Source: Clostridium sp. TW13
Lineage (GTDB): Bacteria > Bacillota > Clostridia > Clostridiales > Clostridiaceae
Direction: 5' to 3'
DNA: 64,000 nt
Assembly (NCBI RefSeq): GCF_024345225.1
Contig: NZ_BROD01000001.1
Coordinates: 2,304,362 to 2,368,361, forward strand
The notes beneath the pieces were generated by a model. That model worked only from the letters and a program-made list of their open reading frames with translations, made no database searches and was not told where the DNA came from. Of this stretch, positions 1 through 7,261 are shown in pieces. The stretch's first letter is position 1. The number at the start of each line of letters is the position of its first letter. The translations under genes and the position numbers were made by a program.

Positions 1-3
1 AGA

Positions 4-30
4 TCAGACAGTATATCTACACTTGTCTGA
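4..30 (-). terminator. possible terminator hairpin after the flavoprotein-ferredoxin gene
   Basis: A 7-bp inverted repeat (TCAGACA/TGTCTGA, 13-base loop) lies directly after the stop codon of the gene that ends at 39. The expected T-tract would fall outside the window, so this is only a candidate. If real, the FMN-riboswitch transcript carries a single gene. Confidence 0.4.
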
Positions 31-38
31 CCTTTACT

Positions 39-671
39 TTATATTCTTTCTCTCTTTCTAACTGCACCAAATGGACATACTGATATACAATTGCCACAAT
101 GCAAACAATTTTCTTGATTAATTACTACTGGCTTTACAGATATATCAATACATTTTTGAGGACACTTCGAGTAACATATCTTGCATCCCCTACACTTATC
201 TGTAACAAAATACCCACCTTTTATCTCTACCTTTTTTCCTAATGCAAAAGAATCTCTTGTTATAGGCTTTGTAGATAAGTCAAAATATTCACCCTGCCCC
301 TCATACAATTGAAAAACTTCTAAAGCCATTCTGCTTTCTTTTGTTGGATAAATGTCATGCATATATGTATTTACTTCAAACACCTTATGCAATAATTCTT
401 GCCCCACATTTCTAACTTTTCCCCGAAGAGAAATTGCCTTCTTGTTTAATGAACTCTCACCAACAGTCACTCCACTTATAGCCACATACTGTTTTTGCAT
501 TAATTGGTGATAAAACTCTTTTCCTTTAGCTGTAATAAAATACAAACTATTATCATCCACAAGCATAATATCTATAACTCTAGCTTGGGGAAATCCATGT
601 TCATCTATTGTTGCAAATACTGTTGAGTGTATTTCATCTTTTAACATCCTTAAATAATCTCTTGTTTCCAT
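39..671 (-). CDS. FMN-binding split-barrel (pyridoxamine-phosphate-oxidase-like) protein with C-terminal 2x[4Fe-4S] ferredoxin domain
   Basis: 210 residues. Residues about 1-130 look like the pyridoxamine-5'-phosphate-oxidase-like split barrel that binds FMN or another flavin. Residues about 155-205 hold two ferredoxin motifs, CRGCKICYSKCP and CLHCGNCISVCP, each able to ligate a 4Fe-4S cluster, so the protein probably moves electrons between ferredoxin-type clusters and a flavin. It has no signal peptide or membrane segment and should be cytoplasmic. AGGAG stands about 7 bases before the ATG at 671. The leader upstream holds an FMN riboswitch (827-968) and a terminator (728-764), so expression should fall when FMN is plentiful. 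The true substrate is unknown; family members include flavin reductases and heme or F420 enzymes. Confidence 0.85.
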   Translation of the reverse strand: METRDYLRMLKDEIHSTVFATIDEHGFPQARVIDIMLVDDNSLYFITAKGKEFYHQLMQKQYVAISGVTVGESSLNKKAISLRGKVRNVGQELLHKVFEVNTYMHDIYPTKESRMALEVFQLYEGQGEYFDLSTKPITRDSFALGKKVEIKGGYFVTDKCRGCKICYSKCPQKCIDISVKPVVINQENCLHCGNCISVCPFGAVRKRERI

Positions 672-727
672 ACATCTGCTCCTATTTCTCCCTAAATAAT
701 ATTCTTTAATATGGGGACATTTAATAC

Positions 728-764
728 AAAAAGCCCCGAAATGAAATATATTTCAAGGCTTTTT
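728..764 (-). terminator. intrinsic terminator, expression platform of the FMN riboswitch
   Basis: A 15-bp stem with G-U pairs (arms 750-764 and 728-742 in minus orientation, 7-base loop) ends in a run of T on the minus strand. It lies between the FMN aptamer and the start of the gene at 671, where an on/off terminator is expected. No plus-strand gene ends here. Confidence 0.85.
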
Positions 765-826
765 TCATATTCACAAGAGTAATTTTATTTTCTCTGTGAA
801 AATTATTTTCATGCTGAAACGTAACC

Positions 827-968
827 ATCTTCTTTCATCCGGACTATCCCGTCGGTTTTGGATTTACACCAAATCAACCAATACTTAGGCTCGTGGACTA
901 ATCACCACCGGTCAGGAATTCTTGCTTAGTTGAGATCTCCTCAATAAGAGTCACCTTGCCCTGAAGAT
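827..968 (-). promoter_or_regulatory. FMN riboswitch (RFN element)
   Basis: The minus strand carries the conserved RFN blocks in order: GGGCAAGGTGA, CCTGACCGGTGGT, CCACGAGC, an AATCCAAAACCGACGG block and AGTCCGGATGAAAGAAG, closed by a P1 stem ATCTTC (963-968) / GAAGAT (827-832). This matches the FMN aptamer family. It starts only about 15 bases after the stop codon of the upstream gene (984) and is followed by a terminator, so it controls the gene at 39-671. FMN riboswitches normally control riboflavin synthesis or uptake genes, so a flavoprotein target is unusual. Confidence 0.93.
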
Positions 969-983
969 TGTATGTTATTTATA

Positions 984-1439
984 TTATAAACTATATTCCT
1001 TTGGTGGGTTACCAGAGAAATCTGCTATTACTGCTTTTGCATTTTCTAAATAGAATACTTCAAAAATTGGGTTTGAAGCTTCATTATATTGTCCCTTTAC
1101 TATAGGATTTGCCATACATGCTTCTTTAACAGCCATGTTATTTTCAAATACAGCTTTTCCACTTAATCTGATCCAAGCGTATTCTGGACTTGAAACTGAT
1201 ACTTCTATTTCAGGCTTTGCTTGCATGTCTTTGTAAACATCCTTAGTATTATTTGTACAAAACCATAACCTTCCTTCTTGTTCTAAACAGAACATAAATG
1301 GACGGCATTTTGCTTTTCCATCACGGCCTACTGTTGCTAAATATTGAACTGGATTTGCTTGTAAAAATTCTATTACTTCTTTCATTTTGTTATCTCCTTT
1401 ATTTCCAAAAACATTTTTTATAATTTCTTTAAAACTCAT
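984..1439 (-). CDS. pyridoxamine 5'-phosphate oxidase family (FMN-binding split barrel) protein
   Basis: 151 residues if the ATG at 1439 is used, 133 if the ATG at 1385 (MKEVIEFLQ) is used. Both have a good ribosome site (AAGGAG before 1439, AAAGGAG before 1385). The shorter form matches the usual family start, where an N-terminal helix is followed by the strand QYLATVGRDGKAKCRPF. The fold is the single-domain flavin-binding split barrel, common in clostridia and often annotated as a nitroimidazole- or flavin-reductase-like protein; the substrate is unknown. It is followed at once by an FMN riboswitch that controls the next gene rather than this one. A sigma-A promoter with palindromes around it (1461-1530) suggests regulation by a winged-helix repressor. 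Confidence 0.85.
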   Translation of the reverse strand: MSFKEIIKNVFGNKGDNKMKEVIEFLQANPVQYLATVGRDGKAKCRPFMFCLEQEGRLWFCTNNTKDVYKDMQAKPEIEVSVSSPEYAWIRLSGKAVFENNMAVKEACMANPIVKGQYNEASNPIFEVFYLENAKAVIADFSGNPPKEYSL

Positions 1440-1460
1440 TCTCTAAGCTCCTTATTGTAC

Positions 1461-1530
1461 GAAGTGGCCACTTCCTATGTTTTTATTATAAAGGGATGAA
1501 TTAATACTGTGAAGTACGCACTTTAAAGTG
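1461..1530 (-). promoter_or_regulatory. sigma-A promoter flanked by two perfect palindromes
   Basis: On the minus strand TTCACA (1508-1513) and TATAAT (1485-1490) are separated by 17 bases. Perfect dyads flank it: CACTTTAAAGTG (1519-1530) upstream and GAAGTGGCCACTTC (1461-1474) downstream of the -10 box. This is a plausible repressor arrangement. Genes of this flavoprotein family are often paired with HxlR-type regulators, and a broken hxlR-like gene lies 1.5 kb away, but the link is inference. Confidence 0.6.
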
Positions 1531-1599
1531 GTATAAGCACCTTAAAGAATCATAGTTTCCAATAGGATACTATGGAAATGCAATATTATATAACAAAAA

Positions 1600-1626
1600 G
1601 AAGCTTGTCTTTAAGCAACAAGCTTC
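1600..1626 (-). terminator. intrinsic terminator of the sirtuin gene
   Basis: The stem AGAAGCTTGT / ACAAGCTTCT is followed on the minus strand by TTTTTG and sits about 50 bases after the stop codon of the gene ending at 1674. Confidence 0.8.
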
Positions 1627-1673
1627 TCAGTCTTATAATAAATTAGTATAGCTTTCTTCATAAAAGCTATCTC

Positions 1674-2585
1674 CTATTCTATTTCTATATTTTCACATGA
1701 ATAATTAAGTATATCACTTAATGCCTTACCTATGTCCGCTGATATGCCTACTGCTTTCCCCTCAATTTCCATAGGTATTTCTGCATTACTCATATTAATC
1801 CTTATTAAATTACTTTGAGGAAAGTTATATGTTATATTCTCAAAAGGATATCTTATAATTCCAGGTGTATTATATCCTACTCCTAATTCTAATAGCACAA
1901 GTTTTTTAACTTTAGCTTCATTAACAAACTTTTCATACTTAGATGCATTAATAAAATGTGGCTTTTGCACAAAAGTATTATCTACACGAAGATTAGGGAC
2001 TAAAAATTCACCACATTTCGGACATCTTGGAATGTCTTCTTCCTTAATTTTTAAAGAATCTCCCATATTATTAATCATTTTATCTATCATTTCTTTATTA
2101 TCATAAACATCTTGGTTACAAGGCTTTGAACATTGAAATAATCCATAATTTCCTTGTGGTGCAAAAATCTTTTCATTTTTGAATCCTGCTTTTTCAAATT
2201 GCCCATCTACATTAGTCGAACAAATAAAGGACTCTTTATCTTTTAGCAGCTCAAATAATATTTCGTAAGGTTTAGTGACAGGCATATTGTAACGAATATT
2301 TTGAATATGTCTTGCCCAATATCCCCAATATGAAAGTACATTTTTCTCAGTTAGTTCCCAAAACACTGATTGTATTTCAAGAATACTCTTAAGTCCCATT
2401 TCATAATATTTAGGAAACCATCTTTTTGCTAGTTCTTCATTTGCATAATTTATACCTCCAGACGCTGAAAGTCCTGATCCAGCTCCAATCACTATACAAT
2501 CAGCATTATTAATCAGTTCTATAGCATCTCCAATATTATCCCAATAAGTTTTTGTAAATTTCAAGGTCTTCTTCTTTGAAAACAT
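1674..2585 (-). CDS. class M sirtuin (SirTM), macrodomain-linked Sir2-family protein
   Basis: 303 residues. The Rossmann NAD-binding motif GAGSGLSASGG is near residue 35, followed by STNVDGQ (about 123) and a possible zinc module CSKPC ... CPKCG. The loop that in deacetylating sirtuins holds the catalytic histidine reads APQGNYG, i.e. glutamine in place of histidine. That is the signature of class M sirtuins, which are known as protein ADP-ribosyltransferases encoded next to a zinc macrodomain that reverses the mark. The neighbour upstream (2536-2986) is indeed a macrodomain, and its 3' end overlaps this start by 50 bases, suggesting translational coupling. The macrodomain is broken, and the GcvH-L and LplA2 partners known from streptococci and staphylococci are absent here, so the system may be inactive or decaying. 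Confidence 0.85.
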   Translation of the reverse strand: MFSKKKTLKFTKTYWDNIGDAIELINNADCIVIGAGSGLSASGGINYANEELAKRWFPKYYEMGLKSILEIQSVFWELTEKNVLSYWGYWARHIQNIRYNMPVTKPYEILFELLKDKESFICSTNVDGQFEKAGFKNEKIFAPQGNYGLFQCSKPCNQDVYDNKEMIDKMINNMGDSLKIKEEDIPRCPKCGEFLVPNLRVDNTFVQKPHFINASKYEKFVNEAKVKKLVLLELGVGYNTPGIIRYPFENITYNFPQSNLIRINMSNAEIPMEIEGKAVGISADIGKALSDILNYSCENIEIE

Positions 2586-2986
2586 TTATAACAACCCTCT
2601 CTATTTTTTCATTATTATCATCTAGAAAATTATTTACTGTATTTATAGCTATTTCAGCCGCCTTTTCTTTTGGAAAACAGAACTCCCCTGTGGATATACA
2701 GCAAAATGCAATTGATTTTATATTATTTTCCACAGCTATTTGTAAACACGATCTGTAACAAGATTCAAGCTTAATGCAATCTTCATCTTTTAACTTTCCA
2801 CTTATAATTGGTCCTACTGTATGAATAACATATTTACAGGAAAGATTATAAGCATTAGTAACTTTAGCACCTCCTGTTGGTTCTAAAAATCCTTGCTTAT
2901 TCATTAATTCATTGCATTCATTTCGCAACTCTATTCCTGCTGCAGAATGAATTGCATTATCTATGCATCCATGACATGGAACAAAG
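2536..2986 (-). pseudogene. zinc-type macrodomain protein, 5'-truncated
   Basis: The recognisable frame runs from about 2986 and reads FVPCHGCIDNAIHSAAG then LRNECNELM; this is the zinc-binding core of the macrodomains that partner class M sirtuins. An open frame starting with TTG at 2928 would make only 130 residues. Upstream of the PCH motif homology stops and an in-frame TGA follows within about 20 codons, so the N-terminal half with the ADP-ribose-binding asparagine strand is missing. The break coincides with the start of a truncated hxlR-like gene on the other strand. It probably encoded the ADP-ribosyl hydrolase that counteracted the sirtuin. Confidence 0.8.
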
Positions 2987-3208
2987 CGTTTTGGTGAACT
3001 AAAAAAATCTGTAGGTTCTATAACTCAAAAAGTTCTTACTCAAAATTTAAGAGAGATGGAGGAAAGTGGACTAGTCATCCGTAAAGTTTATGCCGAAGTG
3101 CCTCCAAGAGTTGATTATACATTAACCAAACTTGGATATAGTTTAAAACCTATACTTGATTCTATGGTTGAATGGGGAACTCATTATAAAAACAATGTTT
3201 CCATATAG
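2978..3208 (+). pseudogene. HxlR-family winged-helix regulator, 5'-truncated
   Basis: From 2978 the plus strand reads GTKRFGELKKSVGSITQKV, then LTQNLREMEESGLV, YAEVPPRVDYTLTKLG and SLKPILDSMVEWG, ending at a TAG at 3206-3208. This is the C-terminal two thirds of an HxlR DNA-binding domain (recognition helix and wing). A TGA stands in frame two codons before the homology begins and there is no start codon or ribosome site, so the gene is broken. Its missing 5' part abuts the missing 5' part of the divergent macrodomain gene. Confidence 0.85.
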
Positions 3209-3212
3209 ATAA

Positions 3213-3260
3213 AAAATAAAAAAATATGCCTAACTATTTTTTACAACTAGTTAGGCATAT
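3213..3260 (-). terminator. intrinsic terminator of dut
   Basis: A 13-bp stem (3224-3236 with 3248-3260) is followed on the minus strand by a run of seven T. It lies about 40 bases after the dut stop codon. Confidence 0.85.
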
Positions 3261-3300
3261 ATATCGTACTTATACTATATATATTTTTTACTTTAATTTA

Positions 3301-3786
3301 CTACTTTACTCCTGTGCTGCCAAATCCACCACGATCAACATTTCCAAAGGATTCTACCTCTTCAAATTCAATGTCAGGCATAACTTCCATTATTCTGAAT
3401 TGACCTATCTTGTCGCCTTTTCTTATCCATGTTCCTTCTTCTTTTTGGTCTAAGGACCTATTCTGAGGTTCAGCCAAAGCCTCCTCATGTTTACCTTGCA
3501 AACAATATATTGGCATGTGCCATTGATCGTTATCTCCTATATATGTATCATCAACAACCCCAACTGAATTTGTTTGAATTATTCCCCAAGTTTTAAATGT
3601 TGAACTTCTAGGAGCTAAATGAGCTTCCCAACCTTGAGGTAGCTCTAAAGCAAATCCTAGAGGAATCATTTCTCTTTCCCCAACTTTAACAAACACATCT
3701 TTGTTGGCATATACATCAATCCAATTTCCTTTTTGGATCTTTTTCAACTTAGTTGCACCTTCAAAATACTTAACTCTAATTTTCAT
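3301..3786 (-). CDS. dut: dUTP diphosphatase (trimeric dUTPase)
   Basis: 161 residues. Hydrolyses dUTP to dUMP and pyrophosphate, supplying thymidylate synthesis and keeping uracil out of DNA. The conserved motifs are visible in order: IDVYA near residue 23 (motif 1), APRSS (motif 2), GVVDDTYIGD with the catalytic aspartate (motif 3), GDKIGQFRI (motif 4) and the C-terminal glycine-rich RGGFGSTG (motif 5). It is slightly longer than the usual 145 residues because of an insert around residues 95-112 before motif 4. GGAGAAG precedes the ATG at 3786. It appears to be a single-gene unit with its own terminator. Confidence 0.93.
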   Translation of the reverse strand: MKIRVKYFEGATKLKKIQKGNWIDVYANKDVFVKVGEREMIPLGFALELPQGWEAHLAPRSSTFKTWGIIQTNSVGVVDDTYIGDNDQWHMPIYCLQGKHEEALAEPQNRSLDQKEEGTWIRKGDKIGQFRIMEVMPDIEFEEVESFGNVDRGGFGSTGVK

Positions 3787-3821
3787 TCTTACACTTCTCC
3801 ATTTCTCTCCATCTTAATTCT

Positions 3822-3875
3822 CCATAATTTCAACTTTTATGAACAATATTTCTTCAATCGTATATATAAGTTCTA
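3822..3875. repeat. copy of a short dispersed repeat (family 2)
   Basis: This stretch shares ACTT(C/T)AACTTTnATGAA(C)AATAT and TATATATAAGTT blocks with 17806-17876, 27026-27080 and 61866-61906. The core has partial dyad symmetry (TTCAT...ATGAA). Similarity was judged by eye and is moderate. Confidence 0.4.
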
Positions 3876-4052
3876 AATAACCTTCTGTATCAATAACTAT
3901 ACAGTATGCTCAAATATATAGTTTATTTATTGGAACATATATATTATAACTAATTTTTAAATTATTGCTATGCTAAAAAGGAGTCATACACAAAATAATA
4001 ACAAATTCATCGTAACCTTCATCATTATTCTGCAGCAACTCCAATGTAATGA

Positions 4053-4730
4053 TCATATTTGTTTTATGCTGTTTACTACAACCACATTTACTTTTTTATT
4101 GTCCTTATCTAAAACAACTAGTTGGCTTTTAATATAACACGGGGTTGTAAAATAGCACTTATTTATTTTTTGTACTATTACATATTTCCCAAAGGGTATT
4201 CTTTGAAATTCTGCTACTCCCTTTTCATTCGTTACCTTACACCCAGCTTCTTTAAGCTCACAACATTCTAATCTAAATAACTCTACTTCTAATCCTTCTA
4301 TGGGTTCTCTTAGGCACTTTCCTAATATAGAGTGAACTTTAATTGTTCCTAACTCATTATATATACACTTATTGCTTTCAGTATGTTCATCTTTACATTC
4401 TTGATGAACTCTAGTATTTATAATTTCTATATTATGCCATAGATTGTCTGAATTTATTTCAAACTCATTCCATGGTATATATTTAGGTTTAATCTGTTGT
4501 TTATTTACAACCTCTACCACCCTATAGTAACCATAATCTAACCCTTTAAAAACTAGTTGTCCATTACAATCTGTCTGCTGTGAAGCTACAAGCTCAGGTT
4601 TGCAGCCAGTTAATTTATATAAGTTTATCTTTACACTAAAAGGTATAGTTCTATTATCTTCAGTAATACATACTGAAATTATGAGACTACCTTTTTCACA
4701 ATTCATATCATAAAAATCTTCTACTTTCAC
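4053..4730 (-). CDS. protein with two Cna-B/SpaA-like beta-sandwich domains
   Basis: 225 residues. Two repeats of a prealbumin-like fold are visible: about residues 12-108 (KINLYKLTG ... GLDYGYYRVVE) and 127-222 (VELFRLECCELKEAG ... IPFGKYVIVQK). The pattern 'LYK...DxxGxxxFxxLxxGxYxVxE' is typical of Cna-B or SpaA domains of Gram-positive surface proteins. There is no signal peptide, no sortase motif and no membrane segment, and it is rich in cysteine (about 10), unlike exported pilin domains. It may be an intracellular or spore-associated structural protein. No partner genes are next to it; function unknown. Confidence 0.6.
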   Translation of the reverse strand: MKVEDFYDMNCEKGSLIISVCITEDNRTIPFSVKINLYKLTGCKPELVASQQTDCNGQLVFKGLDYGYYRVVEVVNKQQIKPKYIPWNEFEINSDNLWHNIEIINTRVHQECKDEHTESNKCIYNELGTIKVHSILGKCLREPIEGLEVELFRLECCELKEAGCKVTNEKGVAEFQRIPFGKYVIVQKINKCYFTTPCYIKSQLVVLDKDNKKVNVVVVNSIKQI

Positions 4731-4821
4731 AGAACTGCCTCCTTTTTCTATGTCTCCTTTACATTTTATGAAAGAAAAGAAAAAGTTGTGACTATTCTAA
4801 AAGTAAATATTCTATTATAAA

Positions 4822-5094
4822 TTAATCTAAATCTTTATACTCTACATCTACTACCTTTTTATTTGAATATTTGTCTTCATCTGATTCATATCTATTATTG
4901 GTATCTCCATAACTAAAACTGTCACTTTCTTGTTTCTTATTGCTGATTGGCCTCTTGATAAACTTGCTATAAATATATCCAACTAATATTAATATAAGTA
5001 TTATTGGTAAAAGTACTTGAATTAACTTAAGAACTACAGCAATTATAAAAAATATTACTAAAAATACTGTTGCAATCTTTAAAAACTTATTCAT
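4822..5094 (-). CDS. small membrane protein with acidic cytoplasmic tail
   Basis: 90 residues: two closely spaced hydrophobic segments (about 6-24 and 28-45) followed by a charged tail rich in Ser, Asp, Tyr and Lys (SDSFSYGDTNNRYESDEDKY). GAGAGG precedes the ATG at 5094. No family recognised. It is divergent from the polysaccharide deacetylase gene at 5277 and may share its promoter region. Confidence 0.6.
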   Translation of the reverse strand: MNKFLKIATVFLVIFFIIAVVLKLIQVLLPIILILILVGYIYSKFIKRPISNKKQESDSFSYGDTNNRYESDEDKYSNKKVVDVEYKDLD

Positions 5095-5276
5095 AAAATA
5101 CCTCTCTCTTATTTTTAATCATTTTCTAATAATCATTTTTTAATATTATATCATTTTCTGCCGAAAAATATATTAAATATTTCTTATTTTTTTCTTATTA
5201 ATAAATTATTTATATAATAAATTCTTTACTTTTGGATATTCTAATATATTGATAACTTATGTTAGGAGTGACGGAA

Positions 5277-6014
5277 ATGAAAAAAACTTTATTTATTATT
5301 TTTACATGTGTATTTTTTATGTTTTCATCCTTTTCAGTACCAACTCAAGCTATAGAAGGAAAGAAGGATGCCTCTAAAGAGGTAGCTCATGACCAAAAGG
5401 TTGTTTACATAACTTTTGATGATGGTCCAGGCGGCAAAGTAACTGAAAGCATGTTAAAAACATTAAAAGAAAACGGAGTACATGCTACCTTCTTTCTAAT
5501 TGGTAGTCAGATAGAATATCAAAAGGATTTAGTAAAAAAAATTGTTGATGATGGTAATGCTGTAGGACTTCACTCTTACACCCACTTAAGAAAGAATTTG
5601 TATGGCAGCAATGCAAACTTTTTAAAAGAAATGGTAGACTGCCAAAATATAATCTACGATACCACAGGAGTTAAAACAAATATCTTAAGGTTTCCATTTG
5701 GCTGCAATAACTCCTTCTATAAATTAAATAATGATATGATTGATAAAATTCATAATTCAGGTCTTAAAGTTTTTGAATGGAATGTAGATTCTACTGATGG
5801 TATGTATCCTTCAATGCCCGCAAGCAAAATTGCTAAGCGTGCTCAAAGCAAAAAGGATACAGCAGTGGTTCTTATGCATTCAGGTTTTGTAAACAAAAAC
5901 TCAGCTGAAGCACTACCTATAGTAATTAAATACTACAAAGATAATGGATATACTTTTAAAACATTGAATGAGGATACTCAAGAACTTTATAGAATTATAA
6001 AGAAAAAAAGATAG
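5277..6014 (+). CDS. secreted polysaccharide deacetylase (CE4, NodB-like)
   Basis: 245 residues from the ATG at 5277, chosen because GGAGTG lies 7 bases before it and the product then begins with a signal peptide (MKKTLFIIFTCVFFMF, cleavage near QA-IEG). The CE4 motifs are all present: TFDDGPG (catalytic base and metal aspartates), HSYTH (zinc histidines), RFPFG (motif 3), EWNVDSTDG (motif 4) and VVLMHSG (motif 5). It should deacetylate N-acetylglucosamine or N-acetylmuramic acid in cell wall polymers; the family is often linked to lysozyme resistance or sporulation. The enzyme looks intact. Confidence 0.9.
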   Translation: MKKTLFIIFTCVFFMFSSFSVPTQAIEGKKDASKEVAHDQKVVYITFDDGPGGKVTESMLKTLKENGVHATFFLIGSQIEYQKDLVKKIVDDGNAVGLHSYTHLRKNLYGSNANFLKEMVDCQNIIYDTTGVKTNILRFPFGCNNSFYKLNNDMIDKIHNSGLKVFEWNVDSTDGMYPSMPASKIAKRAQSKKDTAVVLMHSGFVNKNSAEALPIVIKYYKDNGYTFKTLNEDTQELYRIIKKKR

Positions 6015-6046
6015 TTATATTCCTAAAATCTACACATATAATGTGT

Positions 6047-6091
6047 AATAAGCAAATAGTAATTTAGTACTTACCTTACTATTTACTTATT
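6047..6091 (+). terminator. hairpin after the deacetylase gene
   Basis: A long A+T-rich inverted repeat (AATAAGCAAATAGTAA with TTACTATTTACTTATT) lies 35-75 bases after the stop at 6014. It lacks a clear T-tract, so termination is probable but not certain. Confidence 0.45.
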
Positions 6092-6110
6092 ATGTTGTTA
6101 ATTTATATGC

Positions 6111-6145
6111 TAATCCATCCTGAAATACAGTATTTTAGGATGGAT
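6111..6145. terminator. hairpin overlapping the 3' end of the amidase gene
   Basis: AATCCATCCT (6111-6120) pairs with AGGATGGATT (6137-6146). One arm contains the last codons and stop of the minus-strand amidase gene. Neither strand has a strong T-run after it, so it may act as a weak bidirectional terminator or an RNA-stabilising hairpin between the convergent genes. Confidence 0.4.
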
Positions 6146-6680
6146 TAACTTTGCATTTTGTTACGGCTTGTATTATTGCATCTGCTATTTGAGAAACATC
6201 CTGTTTTTGAGGATCGTCTTGCAAATTTTCCATAGTACATTCAATTAAAATGCTCGGCATTCTTGTATATTTTAAGATATACAATTCTTCAAACTTTACA
6301 TTCTTATTATAATAACCAAGTTTAGAAATTTCGGAGCATATTTGTTGTGCAAAATTTTCTGCTCTACCACCTAATTTTCCAACCCAACACTCAATAACCC
6401 TTCCTTTACCACAGTTGAAGTGAATAGATAGATGAAGAACTGAATTGCTTAAGTTAATATTTGAAACTCTGTAACGTAAGGACTCCCCTCCTGTATTAAA
6501 AGTTTTATCCCAAGGTGTACAATCTTTGATTATATATCCCAATTTACTTAACTTTTCAGTTAGTTCGTAACAAACTGCTTTTGCATATTTTTCTTCACTT
6601 TTATTTTGTTCATCACTCACATCTTCACATGTACTTTGCCCCACATCTAAGCTAATAATTGAATGTTTTGAAACATACAT
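6135..6680 (-). CDS. N-acetylmuramoyl-L-alanine amidase family (Amidase_3) protein, zinc site altered
   Basis: About 181 residues from the ATG at 6680 (MYVSKHSII); a longer frame opens at 6713. GAGGTG lies 6 bases before 6680. The amidase_3 fold is recognisable: ISLDVGQ near the start, an LGYIIKDCTP strand, LHLSIHFN and PSILIECTMENL near the end. In active enzymes the first motif is D-x-G-H and gives a zinc histidine; here it reads DVGQ. The second histidine (SIHFN) and the C-terminal catalytic glutamate (IECT) are present. No signal peptide is visible, as in several clostridial relatives. It may be a degenerate or non-hydrolytic wall-binding member. Confidence 0.7.
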   Translation of the reverse strand: MYVSKHSIISLDVGQSTCEDVSDEQNKSEEKYAKAVCYELTEKLSKLGYIIKDCTPWDKTFNTGGESLRYRVSNINLSNSVLHLSIHFNCGKGRVIECWVGKLGGRAENFAQQICSEISKLGYYNKNVKFEELYILKYTRMPSILIECTMENLQDDPQKQDVSQIADAIIQAVTKCKVNPS

Positions 6681-6899
6681 ACTCCTCACCTCTTTTAACA
6701 TTGCATACTTCATAATATGCTACACCTTCATATATGTCCTCTATTAATCTCCATATTATACAAATCATTTACTAAATAATTTGTATATTGATACAAATTA
6801 TTTATTTTTTCAAATTTTAGCTTAAGTATCTATTCAATTAATTCAAATACTGTGATATATTTAAATAAATTGATAATTTATTTTTGGGAGGGTTTAAAG

Positions 6900-7202
6900 A
6901 TGAAGGTTAGATGTATAAATAACACATTATGTGAAAATCTTACTATTGGTAGAGAATACTCTGTTGTTGAAGAAGGAGATAAATATTACGTTATAGTAGA
7001 TAATCTACAAGATGAAATAACAACAAAAAAAGAAAGATTTGTTGTAGTTGAAGATGGGGACTTAGCAAAAAAAGCTAAGGCTACAATTACTGAACTTACT
7101 TACCAAGTAGATAATGATTTCAAAGATATCAGTGATTTTAAGATTAGAAAGAATAGTAAAGGTGAAATCAAAGAAATTCTTATAAAATTAAAATATGAAT
7201 AA
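6900..7202 (+). CDS. small conserved-looking protein of unknown function
   Basis: 100 residues from the ATG at 6900 (MKVRCINNT), which has GGGAGGG 6-8 bases upstream; a longer in-frame start at 6852 has no ribosome site. The N-terminal 45 residues (LTIGREYSVVEEGDKYYVIVDN) look like a small SH3-like beta-barrel found in phage and clostridial small proteins. The C-terminal part is charged. No signal peptide or membrane segment. Followed by a strong terminator. Function unknown. Confidence 0.6.
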   Translation: MKVRCINNTLCENLTIGREYSVVEEGDKYYVIVDNLQDEITTKKERFVVVEDGDLAKKAKATITELTYQVDNDFKDISDFKIRKNSKGEIKEILIKLKYE

Positions 7203-7210
7203 TTCAAATT

Positions 7211-7252
7211 AACTAAAAAAGAGAACTGTTGATTCAGTTCTCTTTTTTAGTT
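7211..7252. terminator. bidirectional terminator
   Basis: A perfect 18-bp stem (7211-7228 with 7235-7252) is flanked by A-runs on one side and T-runs on the other, serving both the plus gene ending at 7202 and the minus trpP gene ending at 7262. Confidence 0.9.
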
Positions 7253-7261
7253 CTTATCGTT

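Noticed and set aside
3226-3453. Plus-strand frame of 75 codons
   Set aside because: Lies over the dut terminator and the 3' part of dut; no ribosome site.
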